A stretch of 64,000 nt of DNA, from contig NZ_CP019285.1 of the NCBI RefSeq assembly GCF_000226975.2, forward strand, positions 1,674,001 to 1,738,000, written 5' to 3'. This stretch comes from Halobiforma lacisalsi AJ5 (GTDB lineage: Archaea > Halobacteriota > Halobacteria > Halobacteriales > Natrialbaceae). Below, in pieces: positions 25,254-33,697 of the stretch (positions are counted from its first letter, which is position 1; each line of letters starts with the position of its first letter). The notes under the pieces are model-generated. The model was not told where the DNA came from. It saw only the letters and a program-made list of their open reading frames with translations, and made no database searches. The position numbers and the translations under genes are program-made.

Positions 25254-26738
25254 ATGGAAGACACCTCGAAATACCTCATTCACGCGGACGTCACGGCTGA
25301 CGGGGTCGTCGAGCGGAGCGACGTCGTCGGCGCTATCTTCGGCCAGACGGAAGGCCTGCTCGGCGACGAACTCGATCTCCGGGACCTCCGCCAGTCCCAG
25401 AAAGTCGGTCGTATCGACGTCGAAATAGCGAGTACCGCGGGCCAGTCCCACGGCCACCTCACCATCGCGACCAGCCTCGACAAGGTCGAGACCGCGACGC
25501 TGGCTGCTGCCCTCGAGACGATCACCCGGGTCGGGCCCTGTCGGGCCGACCTCGAGGTCACCGAAATCGAGGATGTCCGGGCCGCAAAGCGCAAGGAGGT
25601 CGTCGAGCGTGCGAAGGAACTGCTCGAGACCGGATTCGACGACAGCGTGATGAGTTCCGAGGAGATCCTTGCGGAGGTCCGCCAGCACGTCCGCGTCGAG
25701 GACATCACCGAGTACGAGGGGCTCCCTGCCGGCCCGCGGGTGAGCGACAGCGACGCGATCATCGTCGTCGAGGGCCGCTCCGACGTGGTCACGCTGTTGA
25801 AGTACGGCATCAAAAACGCCATCGCGGTCGAGGGGACGAACGTCCCGGACGCCGTCGCGGAACTCACCCGTCACCGGACCGTGACCGCCTTCCTCGACGG
25901 CGACCGCGGCGGAGACCTCATTCTCGAGGAACTGGCCCAAGTCGGCGACGTCGACTACGTCGCGTTCGCGCCGTCGGGCGAATCCGTCGAGGACCTCGAC
26001 CACCACCAGCTGTTCACCGCGCTCCGGAACAAGGTGCCATACGACACCGTTTCGGGACTGAACGAGCCCCGGGAAGCCATCGCGGCCACCGACGGGAGCA
26101 CGACGCCGGCTCCGACCACAGGTGAAGCGGATGCGGAGCCGTCGAGGGCCGAATCGACGCGTTCGGCGGAGGGGACCGCCGACGGCGAGACGGAGGCCAA
26201 CACGGAGTTCGCCACCCCGACCTCCCGCCAGCCGTCGACGGTCGGTGCTCGCCACGGCGGCGACGCATCGGTCGGCTCCGAGAGCGGCGTCCACGAGGAC
26301 CGATCGTCGATGGAGACGACGGAGACGACGGAAACGACGGAAACGACGGAGTCGCCGGCTGGTACCGAGGACGAAGGAAAGGCGGATGACACGGTCGAGA
26401 CGACACCCGAAACCGTCTACGGACACGCGAACGAGGTCGTTCGGGACGGCACCGATCGGGTCCGGTTCCTGGACGCCGACGGTGACGCCCTCGAGGAGGC
26501 GGACGCGAACGACGCGTATGACGCCCTGGACGACCTCGAGACGGTTCCGACGACGGTGCTCCTCGATGGTATCCTGAGCCAGCGGCTGCTCGATCTGGCG
26601 GCGGACCGCGGGGTCGATCGCATCGTCGCCCGTTCGCTGGGACAGTTCACGAAGCGGCCGACGAGCGTGCGGATCCACGCGGTCGACGACATCGCTGCGG
26701 AGGCGCCGGCCACGGGCGGCGACTCCGACGACGGCTGA
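25254..26738 (+). CDS. dnaG: Archaeal DnaG primase-like protein
   Basis: The 494-residue protein is the archaeal DnaG homologue that associates with the exosome and has primase-type activity in some archaea. The N-terminal domain (residues 1-165) begins MEDTSKYLIHADVTADGVVE. The Toprim domain spans about 168-250, with Glu173 in VVEGRSD and the acidic pair D215/D217 in FLDGDRGG. A low-complexity linker of about 120 residues follows and includes tandem Thr-Thr-Glu units. The conserved C-terminal domain (about 395-494) begins at VYGHANEVVRDGTDR. The linker is longer than in many non-halophilic homologues. Confidence 0.95.
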   Translation: MEDTSKYLIHADVTADGVVERSDVVGAIFGQTEGLLGDELDLRDLRQSQKVGRIDVEIASTAGQSHGHLTIATSLDKVETATLAAALETITRVGPCRADLEVTEIEDVRAAKRKEVVERAKELLETGFDDSVMSSEEILAEVRQHVRVEDITEYEGLPAGPRVSDSDAIIVVEGRSDVVTLLKYGIKNAIAVEGTNVPDAVAELTRHRTVTAFLDGDRGGDLILEELAQVGDVDYVAFAPSGESVEDLDHHQLFTALRNKVPYDTVSGLNEPREAIAATDGSTTPAPTTGEADAEPSRAESTRSAEGTADGETEANTEFATPTSRQPSTVGARHGGDASVGSESGVHEDRSSMETTETTETTETTESPAGTEDEGKADDTVETTPETVYGHANEVVRDGTDRVRFLDADGDALEEADANDAYDALDDLETVPTTVLLDGILSQRLLDLAADRGVDRIVARSLGQFTKRPTSVRIHAVDDIAAEAPATGGDSDDG

Positions 26739-26844
26739 CGCGAACCGCTACCGCTGTGTCACCTGTTCGCTCGTGACTCGAGAACCGTTCGCCTACCGAT
26801 TCCGGTTCGAGAGGTTGATAGCTCGTCGGGATCGACCGCCGACT

Positions 26845-27087
26845 ATGTCACCACCACCGGCGGCGGCATGGCTGTTTCTCGGCGCATGGATTCTCATGAC
26901 GTTCGCGGTGACGAACGCCGCTGGCGGGACGCAGCGACGGTCGCTCGAGGAGCGGCCGGTTCGGACGCCCTCCAGCGAGGACCGAGACCCGGCGACGTCC
27001 CCGAACTCGAACTCGAACTCGAACTCGAGCGAGTGCACGGGCCAACGACGCTCCGGGGAGGGTGTCGGGAGGCCGGCGGACGACTGA
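26845..27087 (+). CDS. Possible small single-span membrane protein
   Basis: The 80-residue frame starts MSPPPAAAWLFLGAW and contains one hydrophobic helix (WLFLGAWILMTFAVTNAAG), followed by a polar tail that runs through the hexamer repeat region (encoding an Asn-Ser alternation) and stops at the edge of a minisatellite. The first 35 residues look like a genuine small membrane protein; the C-terminal half probably evolved from repeat expansion. No homology is recognised. It stands alone between dnaG and the convergent DUF92 gene. Confidence 0.4.
   Translation: MSPPPAAAWLFLGAWILMTFAVTNAAGGTQRRSLEERPVRTPSSEDRDPATSPNSNSNSNSSECTGQRRSGEGVGRPADD
27002..27025 (+). repeat. Hexamer repeat (CGAACT)4
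   Basis: Four perfect tandem CGAACT units lie inside the small frame above and encode alternating Asn and Ser. It is a simple repeat likely to vary between strains. Confidence 0.85.
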
Positions 27088-27150
27088 CGACTGGGGATCG
27101 GCGACTGGCGACTGGGGATCGGCGACTGGGGATCGGCGACTGGCGACTGA
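27082..27150 (+). repeat. Minisatellite of 14- and 7-base units
   Basis: Three perfect copies of a 14-base unit (GACTGGGGATCGGC) at 27089-27102, 27110-27123 and 27124-27137 are interleaved with 7-base GACTGGC units at 27103-27109 and 27138-27144, with partial units at both ends. The array occupies the gap between a small gene and the convergent DUF92 gene. Confidence 0.85.
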
Positions 27151-27183
27151 CAACTGAGCGGAAGCAACGCGCACGACTGCTCG

Positions 27184-28521
27184 TCACCCGAACGCCGCGA
27201 ACGAGACGACGAGCAGCGCGGCGACCACCGCGCCCGACAGCGTCGCCAGGAAGTTCACGCTCTGGTTGCCGAGCAGCCGTCCCTCGAGCGTCGCCCCGAG
27301 GAGGCTGTCGACGGTCATTCCGACGAAGCCGGCCGCGACCACGATAGCCGCGCCGACGGTATCGACCTCGGGGAACAGCCAGAAGGAGATCCCGGCCACG
27401 ACAGTCGCGCCCGCGAGACCGGCCAGTTCCCCCTGCCAGGTGACGCCGCCGTCGGTCCCCGGTTCCACGGGCTCTAAGGTCGTGATCAGCCGAGGCGTCT
27501 CGAAGACGCTCCCGATTTCGCTCGAGAGCGTGTCGCTCATCGCGGTCGCTACCGAGCCGGTGAAGGCGAACAGGAACAGGTGTGGGTCGGGATCCGCGGG
27601 CAGCAGCGTCGCCGAACTGGCGGCGTATCCGAGCACGGCGGCGAGCGCGACGGCAGCGTTCCCCAACACGTTGCCGCTGCCGCGTGCGCCGTCGTTGTCC
27701 TCGGCGACGCCGAGGTCCCGTTTCCGCTCGTAGCGGAATTTCGTCGCGAGGCCGCCGATCCCGAAGAACGAGATGAGGACGACGAACCAGCCGTACCCCC
27801 CGAGAACGATCGTCAACAGCCCCAGGAGGACGCCGGTGAGCATCCCCGCCACGGAGGCGGTCTCGAGCGCGTAGGAGACGTACCCGAGCGCGACGGTGAC
27901 CGCGAGGGCGGCGACGATCTCGACGGCCCCGAGTGCCGGCTCGAGTTCCGCGAGCAGCCACAGGAGGAGGCCGACCGAGAGCATGACCACGGGGTCGTCG
28001 TAGAGCAACAACACGGTGCGCAGCAGGGCGGCGAGGAGCGCGCCGCTGGCCGCGAGGAAGACGACCCGTGGGAGCGCCGATTCGACGGCTGCGACGGACG
28101 CGTCGACCGCGAGGGTTCCGGACTGACCGACGACGCCTGCGGCCGTCGCCGCGACCGAGAAGCCGATCACGTGGGCCACGTCGTCGTCCGTTCGCAGGCG
28201 GACGGCCTGCTCGCCGAGGTTTCCGTAGCCGACGAGGAAAACGGTCCCGACGAAGATGGCCGTCGACATCGCGGTCCCGACTGCGAGCAGCCCCAGGGCG
28301 ACGCCCGCGAGGACGAACGTGAGCAGGCCGTAGAGGCGCCCGTCCTCGTAGTCCCCCGGGTAGGCGAGGAGATCGAAGAGGGGCCCGTCGGTGACGACGA
28401 ACGCGCCGAGCAACAACGCAGCGGCGAGTGCCCCCGCCACCTCGGGTCCGAAGAGCGGAACGGCAAGCGACAGCGTACAGAGTGCCGCGAAGACGCCGGC
28501 TCGCCGAACGGGTGCTGTCAC
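27184..28521 (-). CDS. DUF92 integral membrane protein (VTE6-like)
   Basis: The 445-residue protein has about twelve transmembrane segments. The C-terminal 230 residues match DUF92: SYALETASVAGMLTGVLLGL, then GIGGLATKFRYERK, then GNAAVALAA, SDTLSSEIGSV and the end region with DSLLGATLEGRLLGNQSVNF. Plant VTE6, a phytyl-phosphate kinase, belongs to this family, so a lipid-alcohol or polyprenyl-phosphate phosphotransfer role is plausible. The N-terminal 190 residues add a further membrane domain. It is divergently transcribed from a cis-prenyltransferase-like gene 187 bases away, which also points to isoprenoid-phosphate metabolism. Confidence 0.85.
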   Translation of the reverse strand: MTAPVRRAGVFAALCTLSLAVPLFGPEVAGALAAALLLGAFVVTDGPLFDLLAYPGDYEDGRLYGLLTFVLAGVALGLLAVGTAMSTAIFVGTVFLVGYGNLGEQAVRLRTDDDVAHVIGFSVAATAAGVVGQSGTLAVDASVAAVESALPRVVFLAASGALLAALLRTVLLLYDDPVVMLSVGLLLWLLAELEPALGAVEIVAALAVTVALGYVSYALETASVAGMLTGVLLGLLTIVLGGYGWFVVLISFFGIGGLATKFRYERKRDLGVAEDNDGARGSGNVLGNAAVALAAVLGYAASSATLLPADPDPHLFLFAFTGSVATAMSDTLSSEIGSVFETPRLITTLEPVEPGTDGGVTWQGELAGLAGATVVAGISFWLFPEVDTVGAAIVVAAGFVGMTVDSLLGATLEGRLLGNQSVNFLATLSGAVVAALLVVSFAAFG

Positions 28522-28708
28522 GATATCGGTCTCTTTCTGTCGGCTTTACTTGAAGGTTCCCGAACTCGTATCGACCGGGTTTTCGGGCGACAGCGCCGTC
28601 CTGTCGGGGCTTTCTGTCCTGACTACGAGGGCAGATTCACACGCTCGAGTGCGCCGAGTGCGCCGAGAGCGTCGAGGCCGGAGTCGAGTGGCAAAGAACG
28701 TAACGCGT

Positions 28709-29341
28709 ATGATACCGGGCAGGATATCCGGCGGTGTGGGTCTGTACGAACGCTACCTCGCCCTCCGGATTCGCCGCCACGAGGCCGATCCCCCCGACCA
28801 CGTCGCTCTGGTCATCACCGAACGCGACCTGCTCGAGGACGGGGCCTACGGGACGCTGGCGGACTTCTTCGAGTGGGCGACCGAGTACGCCTCGCTGGTG
28901 ACCGTCTACGTGAGCGTCCTCGACTCCGAGGCGGTCCCCGCCCTGCGGCGCGAACTCGAGACGATCGACGCCCCGCGGGAGGTGGCCGTTCGTGGCCCCG
29001 ACGACCGGGCGCCCGCGGACGCGCCGATCCGGGTCGGGATCGGGCTGGGTGGCAAACACGAGTTTACCAGTGCAGTGCGGACGCTGGCGGAAAGCGTCGA
29101 CGAGGGCACCCTCGAGCCCGAGGAGATCGACGACGAGGCGGTCGAACAGCACCTCGTCTTCCCCTCCGAGCCCGATCTCGTCATCAAGACCGGCGCGGAG
29201 CGACTCTCCGATTTCATGATCTGGCAGTCGGTTTACTCGGAACTGTACTTCACCGACGTCAACTGGCGGGACTTCCGCAAGCGGGACTTCCTGCGGGCGG
29301 TTCGGGAGTACTGTAACCGGTCGCGGCGGTTCGGGCGCTAG
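28709..29341 (+). CDS. Degenerate cis-prenyltransferase, NgBR-like subunit
   Basis: The 210-residue protein belongs to the undecaprenyl diphosphate synthase family but is catalytically degenerate. Where active enzymes have a DGNRR-type loop, it has HVALVITERDLLED, lacking the catalytic Asp and the Arg pair. The C-terminal half is well preserved: DLVIKTGAERLSDFMIWQSV followed by YSELYFTDVNWRDF, and it ends in RSRRFGR, retaining the RxG motif (R207-F208-G209). This combination characterises the non-catalytic NgBR/Nus1 partner of heteromeric cis-prenyltransferases. The catalytic homologue at 33698-34642 has the opposite pattern. A GTG at 28736 (reading VGLYERYLALR) is an equally good start. It is divergent from DUF92. 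Confidence 0.85.
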   Translation: MIPGRISGGVGLYERYLALRIRRHEADPPDHVALVITERDLLEDGAYGTLADFFEWATEYASLVTVYVSVLDSEAVPALRRELETIDAPREVAVRGPDDRAPADAPIRVGIGLGGKHEFTSAVRTLAESVDEGTLEPEEIDDEAVEQHLVFPSEPDLVIKTGAERLSDFMIWQSVYSELYFTDVNWRDFRKRDFLRAVREYCNRSRRFGR

Positions 29342-29385
29342 TCGATCCTCGACCCGGCGTCGTGCCCCGACGTCGTGCCCCGACG

Positions 29386-29688
29386 TCACTTCGCGGTGAC
29401 GTACGTCAGGAACGCCAGCGCGACGGTCTGGAAGGCCCGAAGGGTTGCGACCGACTGCTGGACGCCCGGCGAGTCGGCGTAGAGCATCCCGCTGCTGAAG
29501 AAGAAATAGATCGCGACGATGTTCTCGAGCAGCATCGCGACCCCGAACACGGCCAGCCCTGCGGTCATCTCGGAACCGAAGGTCCGGTAGTTTCGGATCC
29601 AGATGACCGTCAGCACCGCAAGGAGGAGTACGTTCGCTCCCGAGAGGAGGGTCGCGACCATCAACCAGGGACCCATCGCGGTCTCCAT
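29386..29688 (-). CDS. Small three-helix membrane protein next to an HTH regulator
   Basis: The 100-residue protein is made of three transmembrane helices (MGPWLMVATLLSGANVLLL, TAGLAVFGVAMLLENIVAIY and the last near TVALAFLTYVTAK). Its size, topology and position directly after a winged-helix gene match the 15630-16697 operon, although sequence similarity is low. The start abuts the stop of the regulator with no spacer. Function is unknown; a membrane input for the regulator is inferred. Confidence 0.7.
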   Translation of the reverse strand: METAMGPWLMVATLLSGANVLLLAVLTVIWIRNYRTFGSEMTAGLAVFGVAMLLENIVAIYFFFSSGMLYADSPGVQQSVATLRAFQTVALAFLTYVTAK

Positions 29689-29961
29689 TCACATCGCCTC
29701 CAGGACGGTTTCGAACTCCTCGCGGTGTCGCTCGAACCGGTCGGTGAGGAAGTACAGTTTCCCGTACTCGTCGCCGCCGGACTCGATCACGTCGTGTTCC
29801 TGTAGCATATCGAGGTGGTGTCTTATCGTGTTGTAATCGACGTCGAGGCACTCCGCGAGTTGATTGGCGTTCCGGGGTCGCTCGTCGAGGGCGGCGATGA
29901 TGCGTGCACGGTTCTCACCGCCGCGGGTTCCGACGAGGAGGTACCAGAGTGCCTTCTCCAT
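29689..29961 (-). CDS. Winged-helix regulator, ArsR-like
   Basis: The 90-residue protein starts MEKALWYLLVGTRGGENRA and has a compact winged helix: RIIAALDERPRNANQLAECL, then the recognition helix VDYNTIRHHLDML, then a wing with YGKLYFLTDRF. This starting phrase is common in small haloarchaeal regulators. It forms a two-gene operon with the small membrane protein downstream. Confidence 0.82.
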   Translation of the reverse strand: MEKALWYLLVGTRGGENRARIIAALDERPRNANQLAECLDVDYNTIRHHLDMLQEHDVIESGGDEYGKLYFLTDRFERHREEFETVLEAM

Positions 29962-30001
29962 CCGTGCGTGCCCTCGTAACGAGGCACTATGAGTCCGGCG
30001 G

Positions 30002-31510
30002 TCATCCGTTTACCGTCCTGCTGACCCACCCCGTTGCGCCGCTGGGGAACGCCTCCGATCGCTCCTCGGGTTGGAGCTCCCCCTCGCCGTCGGTCGCCCG
30101 TACCACGACCTCGTGGCTCCCGTCCGGGTCGAACACGTAGCGCCACTGCCGCCACACGTCGTCGCCCGGAAGCGGTTCCGAGAGCTCGGCGTCCTCCCAG
30201 CTGTCGCCGCCGTCCGTCGACACCTCGACGCGTTCGATGCCGCGGGTCCCCGCGTAGGCGTGGCCAGCCACCTCGATCGTCCCGTCGTCCAGCACGGTGT
30301 CGCTCCAGAGTTTGGCGACCGTGTTCACCGGGCCGGTGCCGTGCCAGCCACGCTGCTCCCAGTAGCCGTCCATCTCCTCGTTCAGCAGTTCGATCTCCTG
30401 GAGCCACTTGACGTTCGTCTCTCCCCAGTGACCCGGGATCAGCACGCGAACCGGGTAGCCGTGGGACTGGGGGAGCGACCGCCCGTTCATTCCCCACGCG
30501 AGGAAGCCGTCCTCGAGGGCTTCGATCGGGAACTGGACGAAGTAATCGTCCGCCGCGTGGAGCATCGCACACCCGCACTCGCCTTCGGGGTCGGCCTCCT
30601 CGAGGAGCGGCTCGATCGGCGTTCCGGTCCAGACGGCGGTGTCTAGCTTTTCGCCGTTCAGGTCCTCGCCGACGCACCGGAGGGTCACGAACCGGCGCTC
30701 GGTCGGCATCTGCGTCAACTCGTCGAACGTGATCGTGGTGTCGTCGCCGACCTCCCCGGTGACGGTCATCGACCAGTCGTCGGGCGAGAGTTCCGGATCG
30801 AACTCCGCGATGTCGACGTTGTAGAACTCGTCGAACGTACTCACGAGCCCCGGGACGTCGCCCTCGATGTCGAGGGCGTTCGCCTCGGCTTGCTCCATCA
30901 TCGTGGTGTCCTCGTCCCCGTCGTCCGTCGTTTCGCTCACGCTTCCCCCCTCGATCTCCTCGAGGGGTTCGCCGCCGGCGGTGTCGTCGTCGGCAGTCAG
31001 TCGACGGAAACCGAAAGCCGTGGCGAGGAAGGCCAGCGCGCTCACGCCCGAAACGAGTGCGCGCCGCCGCGACGGGTCGTGTTCGGGAGCGGCGACGGGC
31101 GTCGCACCGAGGGCGGTAAACGCCAGCACGGGCACCCCGACACCGAGCGCGAGCAGCGGCTCGGCCGTGATCGAGGCCGTCAGCCCCCACGCGGCGACGC
31201 CGGCCAGGCCGACGCCGACCGCCGGTCGGTCCAGTCGCCGAGCGACGCGGAGTCCCAGGACTGCGACGCCGGCCAGCAGCCCGACCGCGATGGCGAACGA
31301 AAGCGCGATGTGGAGGAGATGCGCCCGTTCGCCGACGTTCTGTATCATCCAGGCGACGATCGGGCCCGGCGTGGCCCTGACGACGGCGTCGTCGATCGGG
31401 GCGACCAGGAACTCGCGGGAGTAGCCCGTCACCGCGTAGGAGCCGGCGACGCCGGTCAGGCCGGCGAGGGCCGCGAAGACGACCTCCTCGCGGGATGGAG
31501 CGGTCGTCAT
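30002..31510 (-). CDS. Membrane-fused sulfite-oxidase-family molybdopterin oxidoreductase
   Basis: The 502-residue protein has an N-terminal membrane domain (residues about 1-170, four helices), a short acidic linker, and a C-terminal sulfite-oxidase-type molybdopterin domain. The Mo-ligating Cys is C279 in FVTLRCVGEDLNGE. The cofactor-binding region continues through GMNGRSLPQSHGYPVRVL and PGHWGETNVKWL, and the C-terminal beta-sandwich dimerisation domain includes the region GIERVEVSTDGGDSWEDAEL. The topology suggests a membrane-bound enzyme. Its substrate could be sulfite, or oxidised methionine if it acts like MsrP. A lipoprotein-like gene precedes it by four bases. Confidence 0.88.
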   Translation of the reverse strand: MTTAPSREEVVFAALAGLTGVAGSYAVTGYSREFLVAPIDDAVVRATPGPIVAWMIQNVGERAHLLHIALSFAIAVGLLAGVAVLGLRVARRLDRPAVGVGLAGVAAWGLTASITAEPLLALGVGVPVLAFTALGATPVAAPEHDPSRRRALVSGVSALAFLATAFGFRRLTADDDTAGGEPLEEIEGGSVSETTDDGDEDTTMMEQAEANALDIEGDVPGLVSTFDEFYNVDIAEFDPELSPDDWSMTVTGEVGDDTTITFDELTQMPTERRFVTLRCVGEDLNGEKLDTAVWTGTPIEPLLEEADPEGECGCAMLHAADDYFVQFPIEALEDGFLAWGMNGRSLPQSHGYPVRVLIPGHWGETNVKWLQEIELLNEEMDGYWEQRGWHGTGPVNTVAKLWSDTVLDDGTIEVAGHAYAGTRGIERVEVSTDGGDSWEDAELSEPLPGDDVWRQWRYVFDPDGSHEVVVRATDGEGELQPEERSEAFPSGATGWVSRTVNG

Positions 31511-31514
31511 CGGG

Positions 31515-31904
31515 TCACCTCATTCCCCCGGAGACCACGGGGCAGTTGACGGTCGCGGTGTCGGTCTCGAGGACGGTCACATCGGTCGCCGACTCGAGGT
31601 CAGAAACGTCCCCGAACTCCTCGTTATCGTAGACGCTGACCGTCCACAGCGGCGAGTACCCCTCGTCCTCCGGGAGCGAGGCGGCGACGTTGTGGGTCTG
31701 TTCGCTCATCTCCTCGGTCATGAACCCGGGCTGTGGCCCGCCGCCGTCCTCGTCTGGGTTCACGTCGAACGAGACGTAGATCGGCGAAGTCGGAACGCCG
31801 TCGGAGCCGTTACCGTCGCGTCCCAGACAGCCTGCCAGTGTGATATCCGTCGTACCACTGACGCTCTGTCGGAGCCGTCGCCGCGTCGTATCGGTCTCGA
31901 ACAT
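31515..31904 (-). CDS. Lipoprotein-like partner with degenerate signal
   Basis: The 129-residue protein begins MFETDTTRRRLRQSVSG and has a lipobox-like LAGC at residues 23-26, but the hydrophobic core that should separate the twin Arg from the lipobox is missing (SGTTDIT instead of an apolar run). The mature part contains SPIYVSFDVNPDEDGGGPQPG and YSPLWTVSVYDNEEF and ends near VNCPVVSGGMR. It is encoded four bases before the molybdopterin oxidoreductase and is probably its operon partner. Either the signal was shortened by deletion or the protein is no longer exported. Domain family is not recognised with certainty. Confidence 0.6.
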   Translation of the reverse strand: MFETDTTRRRLRQSVSGTTDITLAGCLGRDGNGSDGVPTSPIYVSFDVNPDEDGGGPQPGFMTEEMSEQTHNVAASLPEDEGYSPLWTVSVYDNEEFGDVSDLESATDVTVLETDTATVNCPVVSGGMR

Positions 31905-32204
31905 ACCGACTGAGCGGACGGGAACACCGGGAAAGTAGATTTTTCAAGAACCGGTCCAACTCCCACCGGTCTCGGCCCACATTCGTTCTAGATTTCGTCC
32001 GGATTCGTGCGGCTTCGACGGGGGTCGTTCGCCCGCACCCGGCGCTCGTGACGGTTCCCGCCGTCGCCCGCGCGAGCCCACGGCCACCAATACGCTCGCG
32101 AGCAGTACGGGGGAGCGGCCTCCGTTCGCCGCGCTCGAGTCGCTCGGGGCCTAATGATCGGTCGGGCGAACCGTCCGATCTCCTCGCGGCCGACAGCCCG
32201 TTTT
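31905..32204. other. 300-base intergenic stretch
   Basis: Between the lipoprotein-like gene (start at 31904) and the end of the PGF-CTERM gene I see only the probable promoter region of the former, with the AT-rich GAAAAATC on the minus strand at about 31940-31948. No RNA gene, repeat or convincing small frame is present. Confidence 0.5.
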
Positions 32205-33623
32205 TCACTCCAGGAGCCGACGACCGACCAACGACAGCACGACGGTTGCTGTCGCCGCGGCGACTGCGACGATGCCGAATCCCGGAACGTCGTCGGCCGG
32301 TTCCTCCGCCGTTTCGCCGGCCCCTGGTTCCGTCGGCGACCGATTCTCGGTACCGTCGTTCGTCCCGTCCGCTTTCCCGTCGCTATTCTCGGCTGCGGGA
32401 ACTACGGCGGCCGGCGATCCGATCGGGTAGGTCGACTCGACCGCAGCGTGTTCGCGCTCGAGGTGGACGTGGATCTCCTCGTCGACCGGCAGGGCCGGTC
32501 GGCCGTTTTCACCGGGAATCCGCAACGTTTCGGTCGAACGGTCTGGTTTCGGCTCGAGGCCCGCGCTGTAGTACAGTTGCTCCCGATCCGGACCGGTCAC
32601 CAGGATCGCTCCGCCGTGGGAGGTCCCGACCTCGAGGGTCAACTCGCGGGCCGGTTCGCCGTCGACGGTCGTTTCGGTTACCTCGTCTACCTCGACGGAC
32701 GCCCACGGCTCCCGTACGACCCCGGCATAAGAGTCGACGACGTCACCATCGTAGTGTAACTCGAGTTCGTACTCGGATCCGGGTTCGACGTCGTCGAGGT
32801 CCGCCGAGAACCCGTGGTGGTCGGACCAAGGGACCGACGTCACGGGAACGGTGCGGGTCTCCGTTCCGTTCTCGCCGTCGAGCTCGAGGCGGATCTCGGG
32901 TTCGTCGTCCCCGTCGCCGGGGACGTTGATTTCGACCTCCCGTCGCAGTTCTTCGGTCGGGAGCGGGTCGCCGCTCGAGAGATGGAGCACGTCGGCTTTC
33001 GACCCGTAAAATTCCACGGCCTCGTCCATCGGGTACGGCCTGTGCGTCGACCCGAGCGCGATCCCGTACCTGTCTCGGTACGAGACGGACCCATCGGCGG
33101 CAGCCGGGATCGCGGGATCGACGACGAGGTAGGTCACGCTCGCGTTTCGATACGCTGTGGTGTTTTCGGGTCCGAGCCGTCTCTCGGTCGGGAGCGTTTC
33201 CGGAGTGAAGTTCGTCTGGAAGAGGCGAAGGCCGCCCTCGCTCTCCTCCTCGAGCGAGTCGAAAAACCGCTCGGTAGACGACGTCCCCGCGTCCGAACCG
33301 TCGGAGTCGTTGGCCGGTTCGTGGTGGGACGCCAACCGCTCGTCGTCGATCGCCACGACCAGCGTCTCGCGCTCGAGCATCACGGTCGCGTTTTCGATCG
33401 ATCCGTCCGCTATTTCACGTTCGATGTCGTCGGCGCTTTGCAGGTCCTCGCCGTCGACGTCCGCTGCGCGATAGAACGTGACGGACGCCGACGCGTTTGC
33501 CTCGGTCGTATCGGCGGTTGCAGTCCCGGCAGGACTGGCAACGGCAGGAACCGGTCCGAGAATTACGACGGCGGCGAGACCGAGCAGGAGGACGACCGCG
33601 GCCTGGAGGGCGGGGTTACGCAT
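32205..33623 (-). CDS. Secreted surface protein with PGF-CTERM anchor
   Basis: The 472-residue protein has an N-terminal Sec-type signal (LQAAVVLLLGLAAVVILGPV) and a C-terminal PGF-CTERM tail: an acidic Thr/Pro-rich spacer, the tripeptide PGF in DVPGFGIVAVAAATATVV, and the final RRLLE. Proteins of this type are processed and lipid-anchored by archaeosortase A. The ectodomain is beta-rich, with several repeats of strands and acidic loops; N-glycosylation sequons such as NAS, NFT and NGT occur. No catalytic motif is seen. The function is probably structural or in surface interaction. Confidence 0.85.
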   Translation of the reverse strand: MRNPALQAAVVLLLGLAAVVILGPVPAVASPAGTATADTTEANASASVTFYRAADVDGEDLQSADDIEREIADGSIENATVMLERETLVVAIDDERLASHHEPANDSDGSDAGTSSTERFFDSLEEESEGGLRLFQTNFTPETLPTERRLGPENTTAYRNASVTYLVVDPAIPAAADGSVSYRDRYGIALGSTHRPYPMDEAVEFYGSKADVLHLSSGDPLPTEELRREVEINVPGDGDDEPEIRLELDGENGTETRTVPVTSVPWSDHHGFSADLDDVEPGSEYELELHYDGDVVDSYAGVVREPWASVEVDEVTETTVDGEPARELTLEVGTSHGGAILVTGPDREQLYYSAGLEPKPDRSTETLRIPGENGRPALPVDEEIHVHLEREHAAVESTYPIGSPAAVVPAAENSDGKADGTNDGTENRSPTEPGAGETAEEPADDVPGFGIVAVAAATATVVLSLVGRRLLE

Positions 33624-33643
33624 GGTCGATAATTCCTCCCTGC

Positions 33644-33655
33644 TGATATAATAGT
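33644..33655 (-). promoter_or_regulatory. TATA box for the PGF-CTERM protein gene
   Basis: On the minus strand CTATTATATCAG is centred about 27 bases before the ATG at 33623, the expected spacing for a leaderless transcript. Confidence 0.55.
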
Positions 33656-33697
33656 CCGGGCTTCTCGAGCGCGGCCGGCCACTGCGCCGTCAATCCG

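Noticed and set aside
27082-27150. Repeat array considered as a CRISPR
   Set aside because: The units are 14 and 7 bases, directly abutting, with no unique spacers and no cas genes nearby.
31810-32208. 132-codon minus-strand frame between the lipoprotein-like gene and the PGF-CTERM gene
   Set aside because: It is Arg/Gly/Thr-rich with no family resemblance, overlaps both neighbours and has no promoter.
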